Shown: one piece after another, positions 1 through 8,628 of the stretch
How positions within the stretch are numbered: the stretch's first letter is position 1
How the letters are laid out: every line of letters starts with the position of its first letter
Assembly (NCBI GenBank): GCA_013002225.1
Contig: JABDKL010000131.1
Span: 1-64,000 of the forward strand
Origin: Winogradskyella sp.
GTDB lineage: Bacteria; Bacteroidota; Bacteroidia; Flavobacteriales; Flavobacteriaceae
Direction of reading: 5' to 3'
Length of the DNA stretch: 64,000 nucleotides
The notes under the pieces: model-generated
Told to the model about the DNA's origin: nothing
The model's input: the letters and a program-made list of their open reading frames with translations, nothing else
Databases searched by the model: none
Program-made: the position numbers and the translations under genes

Positions 1-56
1 CAAAAGTTGTATTTTTGAATAAATTTTGTTGAAACGACAACGTCTCATAAAAAATA

Positions 57-2813
57 ATGGATAAATATTCCTTTCTCAACGCAGCACATACAGCATATTT
101 TGCTGATTTATACGACCAATATTTAAAGAATCCAGATGCCATTGAACCTAGTTGGCGTGCCTTTTTTCAAGGGTACGATTTTGGGTCTGAAAATTATGGA
201 TTAGAGGGAGAAATTGTTGAGGGTGTGTCTACCCAGATACCAGAACAACTTCAAAAGGAATTCCAAGTTCTTAACCTCATAGACGGTTACAGAAGTAGAG
301 GGCATTTGTTTACCAAAACCAACCCAGTTAGAGCTAGACGTAAATATGCTCCAACTTTAGAAATCGAAAACTTTGGCTTGTCAAAGAGCGATTTAAATTC
401 TACATTTTCGGCTGGTGAAGTATTAGGTCTTAGTTCTGCGACGCTCCAAAATATTATTGATCATTTAGAGCGTATTTATTGTGATTCCATAGGTGTTGAG
501 TATATGTATATACGTAAACCAGAAGAGATTCAATGGATTCAAAATAAGCTTAATGTTAATGACAATCATTCTATTTTTACTGCAGACGAAAAGAAATATA
601 TTCTAAAAAAACTAAATCAAGCTGTTTCCTTCGAATCGTTCCTACACACAAAATACGTAGGTCAAAAACGATTTTCTTTAGAAGGTAATGAATCCTTAAT
701 TCCGGCTGTAGACGCTATTATTGAGAGAGCTGCAGACGAAGGTGTTAAGGAGTTTGTTATGGGAATGGCACATAGGGGTCGCCTAAGCACATTAACTAAT
801 ATTTTCGGGAAATCTGCAAAAGATATTTTTAGTGAGTTCGATGGTAAAGATTATGAAGAAGAAGTGTTTGATGGCGATGTTAAGTACCATTTAGGTTGGA
901 CCAGCAATCGAGAAACTTATAACAACAAAAAGATTAATCTTAATATAGCGCCTAACCCATCACACCTAGAAACTGTTGGTGCAGTTGTTCAAGGTATTAC
1001 CAGAGCTAAACAAGATAAAGAAGAAATTTCGGACGCGTCTCAAGTATTGCCTATAGTTGTGCATGGAGATGCCGCAATAGCTGGACAAGGCTTAGTTTAC
1101 GAAGTTGTACAAATGGCAAAGTTAGAAGGTTATAAAACTAACGGGACCATCCATATTGTTGTTAATAACCAAATTGGTTTTACCACAAATTATCTAGACG
1201 GACGATCTAGTACCTATTGTACAGATGTTGCTAAAGTAACACTCTCTCCCGTTTTGCATGTAAATGCAGATGATGCTGAAGCCGTAGTGCACGCGGCACT
1301 TTTTGCTCTAGACTTTAGAATGAAATTTAAGCGCGATGTGTTTATAGATTTATTAGGCTATAGAAAATATGGTCATAACGAAGGGGATGAACCAAAATTT
1401 ACACAGCCTCTTTTATATAAAGCTATTGCTAAGCACAGTAATCCAAGAGATATTTATGCACAGCGATTATTAGCAGAAGGCGTCATTGAAGACGGCTATG
1501 TTAAGCACATAGAAAAAAGATATAAAGAAAAGTTAGAAGAAAATCTCGAAGACTCACGTAAGGAGGATAAAACTGAGATTACTGCATTTATGCAAGAAGA
1601 ATGGAAAGGGCTTCCTAGAGTTACTGAAGATGCAATGATGCAGGAGGTAGATACAACTGTTTCTAAGAGCCTGTTAGAAAAGATTACCAAGGTCATTTCT
1701 AATCTTCCTGCAGATAAAAAATTTATAAGAAAAATTCAACGTTTAATTGAATCTCGCCAAACTATGTTTAACGAAGACAAACTAGATTGGGCGATGGCAG
1801 AACATTTGGCATATGGATCGTTATTATCTGAAGGTTTTAATGTTAGGATTTCTGGACAAGATGTTGAGCGTGGCACATTTTCACACCGCCATGCTGTAGT
1901 TAAAGTAGAAGACAGCGAAGAAGAAATTATACTATTAAAAAATGTAGCTAAAGAACAAGGCCAGTTTAATATTTATAATTCCTTATTGTCAGAGTATGGA
2001 GTAGTTGGTTTCGATTACGGCTATGCAATGGCAAGTCCAAATACACTGACCATTTGGGAAGCGCAATTTGGAGATTTTAGCAATGGCGCTCAAATAATGA
2101 TAGACCAGTATATATCATCTGGTGAGGATAAGTGGAAAACCCAAAATGGACTCGTCATGTTGTTGCCACATGGTTATGAGGGGCAAGGAGCAGAGCATTC
2201 TTCTGGTCGAATGGAACGTTATTTACAAATGTGTGCAAAGGATAATATGTTTATAGCAGACTGCACCACACCCGCAAATATGTTCCATTTACTGAGAAGG
2301 CAAATGAAGGCTAATTATAGAAAACCATTAATAGTTTTTACACCTAAAAGTTTGCTTCGTCACCCAAAAGTGGTTTCGACTGTTGATGAGTTTGCAAACG
2401 GAAGTTTTAAGATGTTAATTGATGATGAAAATGCGAAGATCAATAAAGTAAAAACTTTGGTTTTTGTTACTGGTAAATTTTATTATGATTTATTAGAAGA
2501 ACAGGAAAAACTTGGTCGTGACGATGTTGCATTAGTTAGGATAGAGCAGCTATTTCCGCTGCCTACAGATGCCATGGACGAAATTATTAGCAAATACAAA
2601 AATGCAGATGATATCGTTTGGGCCCAAGAAGAACCGCGAAATATGGGTGCATACAGTCATATTTTAATGAATTTTGAAACATCCAGAAACTGGAGAGCTG
2701 CTAGTAGAAGACCATACGGTGCACCAGCCGCAGGTAGTTCAATGCGTTCAAAGATCAGACACCAAGAAGTTATAGATTACGTTTTTGATACAAGCAAAAA
2801 CAACCAGAGATAA
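57..2813 (+). CDS. odhA (sucA): 2-oxoglutarate dehydrogenase E1 component
   Basis: This thiamine-diphosphate enzyme decarboxylates 2-oxoglutarate and passes the succinyl group to the lipoyl domain of E2, in the cytosolic TCA-cycle complex. The 918-residue product has the usual full length. The N-terminal E2-contact segment (FLNAAHTAYFADLY, residues 6-19) is present, followed by MAHRGRL near residue 237, the cofactor region GDAAIAGQG near 335, and HSSGRMER near 713 in the transketolase-like half. The ATG lies near the window start with no clear Shine-Dalgarno sequence, as is common in Bacteroidota. odhB follows 35 bases downstream, so the two are probably one operon. No E3 (lpd) gene is in the window. 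The family assignment is secure. Confidence 0.97.
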   Translation: MDKYSFLNAAHTAYFADLYDQYLKNPDAIEPSWRAFFQGYDFGSENYGLEGEIVEGVSTQIPEQLQKEFQVLNLIDGYRSRGHLFTKTNPVRARRKYAPTLEIENFGLSKSDLNSTFSAGEVLGLSSATLQNIIDHLERIYCDSIGVEYMYIRKPEEIQWIQNKLNVNDNHSIFTADEKKYILKKLNQAVSFESFLHTKYVGQKRFSLEGNESLIPAVDAIIERAADEGVKEFVMGMAHRGRLSTLTNIFGKSAKDIFSEFDGKDYEEEVFDGDVKYHLGWTSNRETYNNKKINLNIAPNPSHLETVGAVVQGITRAKQDKEEISDASQVLPIVVHGDAAIAGQGLVYEVVQMAKLEGYKTNGTIHIVVNNQIGFTTNYLDGRSSTYCTDVAKVTLSPVLHVNADDAEAVVHAALFALDFRMKFKRDVFIDLLGYRKYGHNEGDEPKFTQPLLYKAIAKHSNPRDIYAQRLLAEGVIEDGYVKHIEKRYKEKLEENLEDSRKEDKTEITAFMQEEWKGLPRVTEDAMMQEVDTTVSKSLLEKITKVISNLPADKKFIRKIQRLIESRQTMFNEDKLDWAMAEHLAYGSLLSEGFNVRISGQDVERGTFSHRHAVVKVEDSEEEIILLKNVAKEQGQFNIYNSLLSEYGVVGFDYGYAMASPNTLTIWEAQFGDFSNGAQIMIDQYISSGEDKWKTQNGLVMLLPHGYEGQGAEHSSGRMERYLQMCAKDNMFIADCTTPANMFHLLRRQMKANYRKPLIVFTPKSLLRHPKVVSTVDEFANGSFKMLIDDENAKINKVKTLVFVTGKFYYDLLEEQEKLGRDDVALVRIEQLFPLPTDAMDEIISKYKNADDIVWAQEEPRNMGAYSHILMNFETSRNWRAASRRPYGAPAAGSSMRSKIRHQEVIDYVFDTSKNNQR

Positions 2814-2848
2814 TAGAGAATTAATAGCGCTTAAATAAAATAAAGCCC

Positions 2849-4105
2849 ATGATTTTAGAAATGAAAGTGCCATCACCAGGCGAATCAATTACAGAGGTAG
2901 AAATTGCAGAATGGTTAGTACAAGATGGTGACTATGTAGAAAAAGACCAAGCAATTGCTGAGGTAGATAGCGACAAAGCAACCTTGGAGTTGCCTGCAGA
3001 AGCAAGCGGCACCATTACGCTTAAGGCCGAGGAAGGTGATGCTGTAGAAGTAGGAGCAGTTGTATGTCTAATTGATACAAGTGCAGAGCCTAAAGCAGAG
3101 TCCTCCACTACTTATAAAGGAGGCGATGAAGGTGGTAATGAAGATGGTGTAGAAAAGAATTTAGCAGAAGAGCAAAAAGAAACAAAAGACACAGGAGCTA
3201 AAGCTCCTAACCCTGCAGAGAAAACCTATGCTTCAGGTACTGCAAGCCCTGCGGCAAAGAAAATTTTAGCCGAGAAGGGAATGGACGCTAACACCATTTC
3301 TGGTACCGGTAAGGATGGTCGAATTACCAAAGATGATGCTGTTAATGCTGTACCATCAATGGGTACGCCAACAGGTGGAAATCGCGGAACTTCGAGAAGT
3401 AAAATGTCTATGTTGCGCCGTAAGGTTGCCGAGCGATTAGTAGAAGCAAAAAATACAACTGCAATGTTGACCACATTTAATGAGGTCGATATGTCACCTA
3501 TTTTTGAATTGCGCAAACAGTATAAGGAAGACTTTAAAGCGAAGCACGGTGTAAGTTTAGGCTTTATGAGCTTCTTTACTTTAGCAGTGGTAAGAGCATT
3601 AAAAATGTATCCTGCTGTAAACTCAATGATTGATGGAAAGGAAATGTTATCCTACGATTTTGTAGATATAAGTATTGCAGTATCTGGTCCGAAGGGTCTT
3701 ATGGTCCCTGTAATAAGAAACGCTGAGAATTTATCATTCAGAGGTGTTGAAGCCGAAGTAAAACGGTTAGCAATAAGAGCAAGAGACGGCCAAATCACGG
3801 TAGACGAAATGACTGGAGGGACATTTACAATATCTAATGGTGGTGTATTTGGTAGCATGTTATCGACACCAATTATTAACCCACCGCAAAGTGGTATCTT
3901 AGGGATGCATAATATCGTAGAACGCCCTGTCGCTGTAGATGGTAAGGTAGAGATTAGACCTATTATGTACGTTGCCTTGTCTTATGACCACAGAATTATT
4001 GACGGAAAAGAATCCGTTGGGTTTTTAGTGGCAGTAAAAGAAGCTTTGGAAAACCCTACAGAATTATTAATGGATAACAATCCCAAGAAAGCCTTAGAAA
4101 TGTAA
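2849..4105 (+). CDS. odhB (sucB): 2-oxoglutarate dehydrogenase E2, dihydrolipoyl succinyltransferase
   Basis: This E2 core transfers succinyl groups from lipoamide to CoA. One lipoyl domain (residues 1-80) carries the modified lysine in [10 protein letters not shown] at about K43. An acidic, Gly/Glu-rich linker follows, then a peripheral subunit-binding domain (about 130-165, [13 protein letters not shown]). The catalytic domain contains the SYDHRIIDG motif near 377-385, whose histidine is catalytic. The 418-residue length is normal. It is the second gene after odhA, and a strong terminator begins 34 bases after the stop. The linker is unusually rich in G, E and D (about residues 85-125), which is typical of flexible swinging-arm linkers and not a defect. 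Confidence 0.96.
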   Translation: MILEMKVPSPGESITEVEIAEWLVQDGDYVEKDQAIAEVDSDKATLELPAEASGTITLKAEEGDAVEVGAVVCLIDTSAEPKAESSTTYKGGDEGGNEDGVEKNLAEEQKETKDTGAKAPNPAEKTYASGTASPAAKKILAEKGMDANTISGTGKDGRITKDDAVNAVPSMGTPTGGNRGTSRSKMSMLRRKVAERLVEAKNTTAMLTTFNEVDMSPIFELRKQYKEDFKAKHGVSLGFMSFFTLAVVRALKMYPAVNSMIDGKEMLSYDFVDISIAVSGPKGLMVPVIRNAENLSFRGVEAEVKRLAIRARDGQITVDEMTGGTFTISNGGVFGSMLSTPIINPPQSGILGMHNIVERPVAVDGKVEIRPIMYVALSYDHRIIDGKESVGFLVAVKEALENPTELLMDNNPKKALEM

Positions 4106-4138
4106 ATTAGTTTCTAAGAATACAATAAAGAAGTAAGT

Positions 4139-4172
4139 AAAAAGCGCAAAATGAAAATTTTGCGCTTTTTTT
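4139..4172. terminator. Bidirectional intrinsic terminator after odhB
   Basis: A 13-bp stem (AAAAGCGCAAAAT with its complement) closes a GAAA loop and is followed by a run of T on the plus strand. Read on the minus strand it also ends in T residues, so it could stop both odhB and the small minus-strand gene that ends at 4201. Confidence 0.9.
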
Positions 4173-4200
4173 GGTAATAAGGGTAACTAACAATAATTAA

Positions 4201-4302
4201 CTAAAAAATATTTACAGCAATATTTGCAGTAATAACAATTAAGGAACTAACGACAAGCAGAATTAAAAACAGCTTATCTTTTTTTGAGGCATTATTTTTC
4301 AT
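4201..4302 (-). CDS. 33-residue single-helix membrane peptide
   Basis: A 34-codon frame starts with ATG at 4302 and ends with TAG at 4201-4203. The product has a charged, lysine-rich N-terminus (MKNNASKKDK) followed by one hydrophobic stretch of about 20 residues (residues 11-33), which is the profile of a small single-pass membrane protein with positive-inside orientation. It lies between two hairpins and could end at the bidirectional terminator at 4139-4172. I do not recognise the family, and no clear Shine-Dalgarno sequence is present. A chance frame of this size is possible; the clean topology makes a gene somewhat more likely than not. Confidence 0.5.
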   Translation of the reverse strand: MKNNASKKDKLFLILLVVSSLIVITANIAVNIF

Positions 4303-4331
4303 CGCATGCATTGGTAAAGATTTTAAATTTT

Positions 4332-4370
4332 AAAAGCTCTGATTTCTATTTTGGTAAATTCAGAGCTTTT
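4332..4370 (-). other. Hairpin with 11-bp perfect stem
   Basis: AAAAGCTCTGA at 4332-4342 pairs perfectly with TCAGAGCTTTT at 4360-4370 across a 17-base loop. On the minus strand it is followed by TTTTAAAATTT, so it could be a weak terminator for a short transcript starting near the palindrome at 4432-4449, or a structure in the leader of the small gene starting at 4302. Confidence 0.5.
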
Positions 4371-4391
4371 GGAACTTACACTTAGGATGTT

Positions 4392-4468
4392 GATTAATAG
4401 CACTGTAAATTTCTGAAGATTTTCATTACTATACTATACGTAACTTTACGTATTTTTTAAATTTTTTA
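4392..4468. repeat. Copy 1 of a 77-bp tandem repeat with 18-bp palindrome
   Basis: This stretch aligns without gaps to 4546-4622, exactly 154 bases away. The first 20 positions are about 80% identical, the middle ten are diverged, and the 27 positions from 4431 to 4457 are identical. The identical core holds a perfect inverted repeat, ATACGTAA-CT-TTACGTAT (4432-4449), followed by a T-rich tract. It lies outside any gene, downstream of the response regulator. Confidence 0.8.
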
Positions 4469-4501
4469 TAAAAAAAAAGCCTTGAACAACTGTTCAAGGC
4501 T
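4469..4501 (-). terminator. Intrinsic terminator hairpin
   Basis: AGCCTTGAACA at 4478-4488 pairs with TGTTCAAGGCT at 4491-4501. Read on the minus strand the stem is followed by nine T residues. It can end transcripts coming from the response regulator gene at 4629-5252, or a short RNA that begins near the palindrome at 4586-4603. Confidence 0.85.
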
Positions 4502-4545
4502 CACTAATCCCCTAAGAACTAATTAATAGCTCGTTATTAACCCTT

Positions 4546-4622
4546 AATTAATAACACCGTAAAATTCGCCAATAAATCAATACCATACTATACGTAACTT
4601 TACGTATTTTTCAATTTTTTTA
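4546..4622. repeat. Copy 2 of the 77-bp tandem repeat with 18-bp palindrome
   Basis: This is the partner of 4392-4468. The palindrome ATACGTAA-CT-TTACGTAT lies at 4586-4603, only 26 bases from the stop codon of the response regulator gene. The flanking TTAATTAATAAC sequence also forms an imperfect inverted repeat with GTTATTAA at 4533-4540. Confidence 0.8.
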
Positions 4623-4628
4623 AGTGTA

Positions 4629-5252
4629 TTAAAGAAAATCAGAATTTTCTTTTGCCCAAATGAGTAGGCTATTTTGTTTGCTTTCTAGCTGAAGTTTTTT
4701 AATAATATTGCTTTTATGTTTTTCTACAGTTCTTGGGGAAATTGCTAGTATAGTCGCTATTTCGACACCTGTTTTGTTGTTTGCAATTAAACCGACAATA
4801 TTTTTTTCGTGATCTGTAAGTGAATTTAAATACTTGGGCCTTTCCTTTACTTCAATATAGTTTAATAATTCTGGACTAAAATATGATTTGTTCTTTACGA
4901 TGGAAGAAATGCAGTTTTCTATTTCATCTAATGCAAATTCTTTTAATACATACCCATATACACCAAGAGATTTAGCCTTATTATACAAGTCTTCATCTTT
5001 TTCAAAAGTTATAAGAACAACCTTGGTCGAAAGATGAGCGCTTTTACATTTTTCAGCAATCTCAAGTCCGGTAAGAAAAGGCATCTGAATATCTAAAATC
5101 GCAATATCTGGTTCGTGAGCTTTAATTAAGGCCAAGGCTTCTTTACCATGTTTAGCGCTTGCTATTACATTAAATTTTTTTTCAACTAGATAGTCATAGA
5201 GTCCTTTTAGAACCAAGGGATGGTCGTCTGCAATAATGATGGTTGGGCTCAT
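4629..5252 (-). CDS. LuxR/NarL-family response regulator
   Basis: This is a two-component DNA-binding regulator. The receiver domain (1-120) has the acidic pair D9-D10, the phosphoacceptor D54 in AILDIQMP, and the conserved lysine in YVLKE. The C-terminal LuxR-type helix-turn-helix (about 140-195) includes the NNKTGVEIATILAISPRTVEKH segment in shortened form and is complete. The length of 207 residues is normal for the family. No histidine kinase is encoded nearby, so its partner must be elsewhere. Two copies of an 18-bp palindrome lie just downstream (4586-4603 and 4432-4449); dimeric LuxR-type regulators bind such sites, but a link is only inference. Target genes are unknown. Confidence 0.93.
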   Translation of the reverse strand: MSPTIIIADDHPLVLKGLYDYLVEKKFNVIASAKHGKEALALIKAHEPDIAILDIQMPFLTGLEIAEKCKSAHLSTKVVLITFEKDEDLYNKAKSLGVYGYVLKEFALDEIENCISSIVKNKSYFSPELLNYIEVKERPKYLNSLTDHEKNIVGLIANNKTGVEIATILAISPRTVEKHKSNIIKKLQLESKQNSLLIWAKENSDFL

Positions 5253-5305
5253 TTTTCTATTAATTCGAGGTGTCCTAAAATGTGAAGATAATAAGAATAT
5301 TTTAG

Positions 5306-5758
5306 CTAAGAAATTTCTTTCATTTTTAAGTATAGGTATTTTTTTTCATAATCAATAATGGCTTTGCCTTTTTGTAGCACATCAGCTCCAATTATGCCAT
5401 CTACCGGCTCTGCATCGTGATTAACCAAACCTTGATTGACATGCGTGAGGTTAAACAAAATTAAAGCTACCTTGTTTTTTTTCCATTTGCCTATTTTAAT
5501 AGTATTAGATTTAGACATTTTAGTCATCATATCAGAAGCACCAGCACCAACGGCTTTTATTTCAGAATCTTTAACCTTAAGATGAAACCGTTCAATAGCT
5601 TCAAAGCCCACACAACTGCTTGAAGCTCCTGTGTCTAATATAAACCTACCTTTAATCCCATTTATTGAGGCTTTTATTTCAAAATGATTGGTTTTTGTAA
5701 GTTTCAATTTTATCTTAGAATAACCCTTTTTAAGAAGATAGTCTTTAAGTAGTTCCAT
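5306..5758 (-). CDS. Retropepsin-like aspartic protease
   Basis: This 150-residue protein has the single-domain clan AA protease signature: FILDTGA with the catalytic aspartate at D42, a flap-like AVGAGA segment, and a C-terminal GIIGADVL near residue 126 that matches the conserved ILG-type strand. One DTG motif means that two subunits would have to pair to form an active site. No signal peptide is evident, so it probably acts in the cytoplasm. It lies 53 bases upstream of the response regulator gene, on the same strand, and could be co-transcribed with it. The substrate is unknown. Confidence 0.85.
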   Translation of the reverse strand: MELLKDYLLKKGYSKIKLKLTKTNHFEIKASINGIKGRFILDTGASSSCVGFEAIERFHLKVKDSEIKAVGAGASDMMTKMSKSNTIKIGKWKKNKVALILFNLTHVNQGLVNHDAEPVDGIIGADVLQKGKAIIDYEKKYLYLKMKEIS

Positions 5759-5805
5759 AATTTGAATTTATGTAAATATAATAAACGATTAATTGGCCAA
5801 ACAAT

Positions 5806-5813
5806 TACTTTTG
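5806..5813 (+). promoter_or_regulatory. TAnnTTTG promoter element before tatD
   Basis: TACTTTTG matches the -7 element of the Bacteroidota major sigma factor. It sits four bases before the tatD ATG at 5818, so transcription would begin at or next to the start codon. No good -33 TTTG is seen. Confidence 0.4.
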
Positions 5814-5817
5814 TGCA

Positions 5818-6585
5818 ATGATTATTACAGATACACATACTCATTTATATAGTGAGGCCTTTGATGATGATAGGCATGAGATAATAACCAAAGCTATTGA
5901 TGCTAATGTTAAGCGTTTTTTTATACCTGCTATAGACTCTACTTATACAGAGTCTATGTATCAATTAGAAAAGGAGTTTCCCAAACATATATATTTAATG
6001 ATGGGTCTTCACCCAACACACGTTAAGGAAAATTTTAAAGACGAACTTAAACATGTCGAGCAACAACTTTTACAAAGAAAATTTTACGCTATTGGTGAAA
6101 TTGGGATAGATTTGTATTGGGATAAATCAACGCTCCCGATTCAAGTTGAGGCATTTAGACATCAGATCAATTTAGCCAAAAAACACCAACTTCCAATAGT
6201 GATTCATTGTAGAGAGGCCTTCGATGAGATTTTTGAGGTCTTAGAGCAGGAACAATCAGATGATTTATTTGGCATATTTCATTGCTTTACTGGTAGTTTA
6301 GAACAGGCATATAAGGCAATATCATATAATATGAAGCTAGGCATTGGCGGAGTTGTCACTTTTAAAAATGGTAAAATAGACCAGTTTATAAATCAAATAG
6401 ATCTAAAACATATCGTATTAGAAACGGATGCTCCCTATCTAGCTCCTAAACCGTTTAGGGGAAAACGAAACGAGAGCTCCTATATTAATAAGGTAGTAGA
6501 AAAATTATCAGAACTTTACAATATGTCTCAAGAGGATATAGCAGAAATAACAACACAAAACTCTAAAGATGTCTTTGGCATTTAA
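5818..6585 (+). CDS. tatD: TatD-family metal-dependent hydrolase
   Basis: This is an amidohydrolase-fold nuclease of the TatD/YcfH group, cytoplasmic and metal dependent. The metal ligands are visible: HTH near the N-terminus (DTHTHLY), the glutamate in AIGEIGID, histidines in PIVIHCREAF and IFHCFTG, and the aspartate in ETDAPYLAP. The length of 255 residues is typical. The family is linked to DNA repair and 3'-end trimming, but the native substrate here cannot be read from sequence. The asparaginase gene begins three bases after the stop codon, so the two are transcribed together. Confidence 0.93.
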   Translation: MIITDTHTHLYSEAFDDDRHEIITKAIDANVKRFFIPAIDSTYTESMYQLEKEFPKHIYLMMGLHPTHVKENFKDELKHVEQQLLQRKFYAIGEIGIDLYWDKSTLPIQVEAFRHQINLAKKHQLPIVIHCREAFDEIFEVLEQEQSDDLFGIFHCFTGSLEQAYKAISYNMKLGIGGVVTFKNGKIDQFINQIDLKHIVLETDAPYLAPKPFRGKRNESSYINKVVEKLSELYNMSQEDIAEITTQNSKDVFGI

Positions 6586-6588
6586 GCT

Positions 6589-7614
6589 ATGCAAAAACCA
6601 AAAATTCTATTAATATATACAGGAGGTACAATTGGGATGATCAAAGATGCCAATTCAGGGGCGCTGCGCGCATTTGATTTTGGAAGTCTACTAGATAGAA
6701 TTCCAGAGTTACGCCTTTTAGACTGTACAATTGACACCATTTCCTTTAAAGAGCCCATTGATTCTTCTAACATGAATCCTAAATATTGGGCAGAAATTGC
6801 AGTAATTATTGGTGAAAATTATGAATCTTTTGACGGCTTTGTTGTATTGCATGGCAGTGACACGATGAGCTATTCTGCATCGGCTCTTAGTTTCATGCTC
6901 GAAAATTTGGCTAAGCCTGTTATTTTTACTGGCTCGCAATTACCAATAGGTGATTTGCGTACAGATGCTAAGGAAAACCTTATAACCTCAATTCAGATGG
7001 CATCGTTACACAATGAGGGTATTCCATTAATTAGTGAAGTCTGTTTATATTTTGAATATAAATTGTACCGCGGTAACAGAACGACCAAGATTAATGCAGA
7101 ACATTTTGAAGCATTTGATTCTCTTAACTACCCACATTTGGCTGAATCAGGTGTACACCTTAATATAAATTCCCAATTTTTGTTGAAGATGCCTTTAAAT
7201 AAAAATTTAATTGTTCGGACAAAGATGGACACCAATGTTGGTATACTTAAATTGTTCCCGGGAATATCAAAACCAATTATTGAAGCAGTTTTAAGGAGTA
7301 AATTAATTAAAGGACTCATCATTGAAACCTATGGATCTGGTAACGCAACTACAGAGCAATGGTTTATCGATTTAATACAGGAGGCCATAGCTAACGGTCT
7401 GTATATTATTAATGTAACGCAGTGTGCTGGTGGAAGTGTTGCCATGGGGCAATATGAAACGAGTTCTCAATTAAAGTCTATTGGTGTTATCTCAGGAAAA
7501 GATATTACCACAGAAGCTGCAATTACAAAACTCATGTACCTCTTAGGCGAAAAGGTAGAGCTAAAAGATTTCAAATCTATTTTTGAAACTTCCTTACGTG
7601 GCGAAATGTCCTAA
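6589..7614 (+). CDS. ansA: Type I (cytoplasmic) L-asparaginase
   Basis: The enzyme hydrolyses asparagine to aspartate and ammonia. Both catalytic threonine motifs are present: YTGGTIGM near the N-terminus and HGSDTMSYSASALSFML near residue 90, with the conserved TDAKEN further on. There is no signal peptide, which agrees with the cytoplasmic type I enzyme. The length of 341 residues is normal. It follows tatD with a three-base gap, and the tRNA-Ser gene lies 75 bases downstream. Confidence 0.93.
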   Translation: MQKPKILLIYTGGTIGMIKDANSGALRAFDFGSLLDRIPELRLLDCTIDTISFKEPIDSSNMNPKYWAEIAVIIGENYESFDGFVVLHGSDTMSYSASALSFMLENLAKPVIFTGSQLPIGDLRTDAKENLITSIQMASLHNEGIPLISEVCLYFEYKLYRGNRTTKINAEHFEAFDSLNYPHLAESGVHLNINSQFLLKMPLNKNLIVRTKMDTNVGILKLFPGISKPIIEAVLRSKLIKGLIIETYGSGNATTEQWFIDLIQEAIANGLYIINVTQCAGGSVAMGQYETSSQLKSIGVISGKDITTEAAITKLMYLLGEKVELKDFKSIFETSLRGEMS

Positions 7615-7689
7615 AATTAACGGCTTAAATTTTAGTGTTTGAAGTTTTTTTCGTTATTTGGCTAACTGTAATTTTTGAGTAAAATTCTT

Positions 7690-7777
7690 AGAGAGGTGGC
7701 CGAGTGGTCGAAGGCGCACGCCTGGAAAGTGTGTATACTCCAAAAGGGTATCGAGGGTTCGAATCCCTTCCTCTCTG
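7690..7777 (+). tRNA. tRNA-Ser (anticodon GGA)
   Basis: The acceptor stem AGAGAGG (7690-7696) pairs with CCTCTCT (7770-7776), with discriminator G at 7777. The D arm (GCC...GGC), an anticodon stem CACGC/GTGTG with loop CTGGAAA, a long variable arm typical of serine tRNAs, and a T arm with TTCGAAT are all present. The anticodon GGA reads UCC and UCU. The 3' CCA is not encoded. Confidence 0.96.
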
Positions 7778-7851
7778 CTTATATTTACGCAATAGTTACA
7801 TTATTTTTTTTATCTTTAACACTTTAACTAATAAAATTAAGATTCAGAACA

Positions 7852-8619
7852 ATGAAAAGATTATTTTCTATCCTTGCCATAACATGTTTAATGGCTATCG
7901 GAACTGTAAACGCTAATGCTACAACATTGGCCGTTACTGCAGCAACTACTGTAACAACTGTAACTCAAGATGATGCACCTGCAGAGAATTTGAGTTTCCA
8001 TCAAGAATTAAAAAAGCGTTTTATTGAAGGTGGCCCAGGATTTATGGGTATTGTATTATTATGTTTAATTCTTGGTTTAGCTATTGCTATAGAGAGAATT
8101 ATCTTTTTAAACCTTTCAACTACAAACACTAAAAAATTAACTCAAAATGTAGAAGATGCATTAAACTCTGGTGGTATTGAAGCTGCTAAGGAAGTTTGTA
8201 GAAATACAAAAGGACCTGTTGCTTCTATTTTCTATCAAGGTTTAGACAGAGCAGACGAAGATTTAGATGCTGCTGAAAAGGCTGTAGTAGCTTACGGAGG
8301 TGTTCAAATGGGTCAATTAGAAAAGAACGTATCTTGGATTTCTTTATTCATCGCTTTAGCACCAATGCTTGGTTTCATGGGTACTGTAATTGGTATGATC
8401 CAAGCCTTTGATAAAATTGAAGCAGCTGGAGACATGCAACCATCTTTAGTGGCTGGTGGTATTAAAGTTGCACTTTTGACAACCGTATTCGGTCTTATCG
8501 TGGCGATTATACTTCAAATTTTTTACAACTATATTATTGCTAAAATAGATAGTATAGTAAACGATATGGAAGATGCATCAATAACCTTGATGGATTTATT
8601 AGTAAGACACAAAAAATAA
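7852..8619 (+). CDS. exbB: ExbB/TolQ/MotA-family proton channel subunit
   Basis: ExbB forms the inner-membrane pentamer that, with ExbD, converts proton-motive force into movement of TonB and TonB-dependent transporters. The 255-residue protein starts with a signal-like segment (residues 1-23, ending near NANA), then a Thr/Ala-rich linker. Three membrane helices follow: about 60-82, 155-180 (LFIALAPMLGFMGTVIGMI, the MotA_ExbB signature) and 200-225. It heads a four-gene cluster with spacings of 6-11 bases. The ATG at 7852 is the natural start for the signal segment. Confidence 0.93.
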   Translation: MKRLFSILAITCLMAIGTVNANATTLAVTAATTVTTVTQDDAPAENLSFHQELKKRFIEGGPGFMGIVLLCLILGLAIAIERIIFLNLSTTNTKKLTQNVEDALNSGGIEAAKEVCRNTKGPVASIFYQGLDRADEDLDAAEKAVVAYGGVQMGQLEKNVSWISLFIALAPMLGFMGTVIGMIQAFDKIEAAGDMQPSLVAGGIKVALLTTVFGLIVAIILQIFYNYIIAKIDSIVNDMEDASITLMDLLVRHKK

Positions 8620-8628
8620 AAAACAATT

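Noticed and set aside
20..28. TAAATTTTG as a promoter for odhA
   Set aside because: It has one T too many to match TAnnTTTG and the -33 region is cut off by the window start, so it cannot be judged.
7704..7916. 70-codon plus-strand frame across the tRNA-Ser gene and the start of exbB
   Set aside because: It runs through the tRNA and into exbB in another frame, so it is a shadow.
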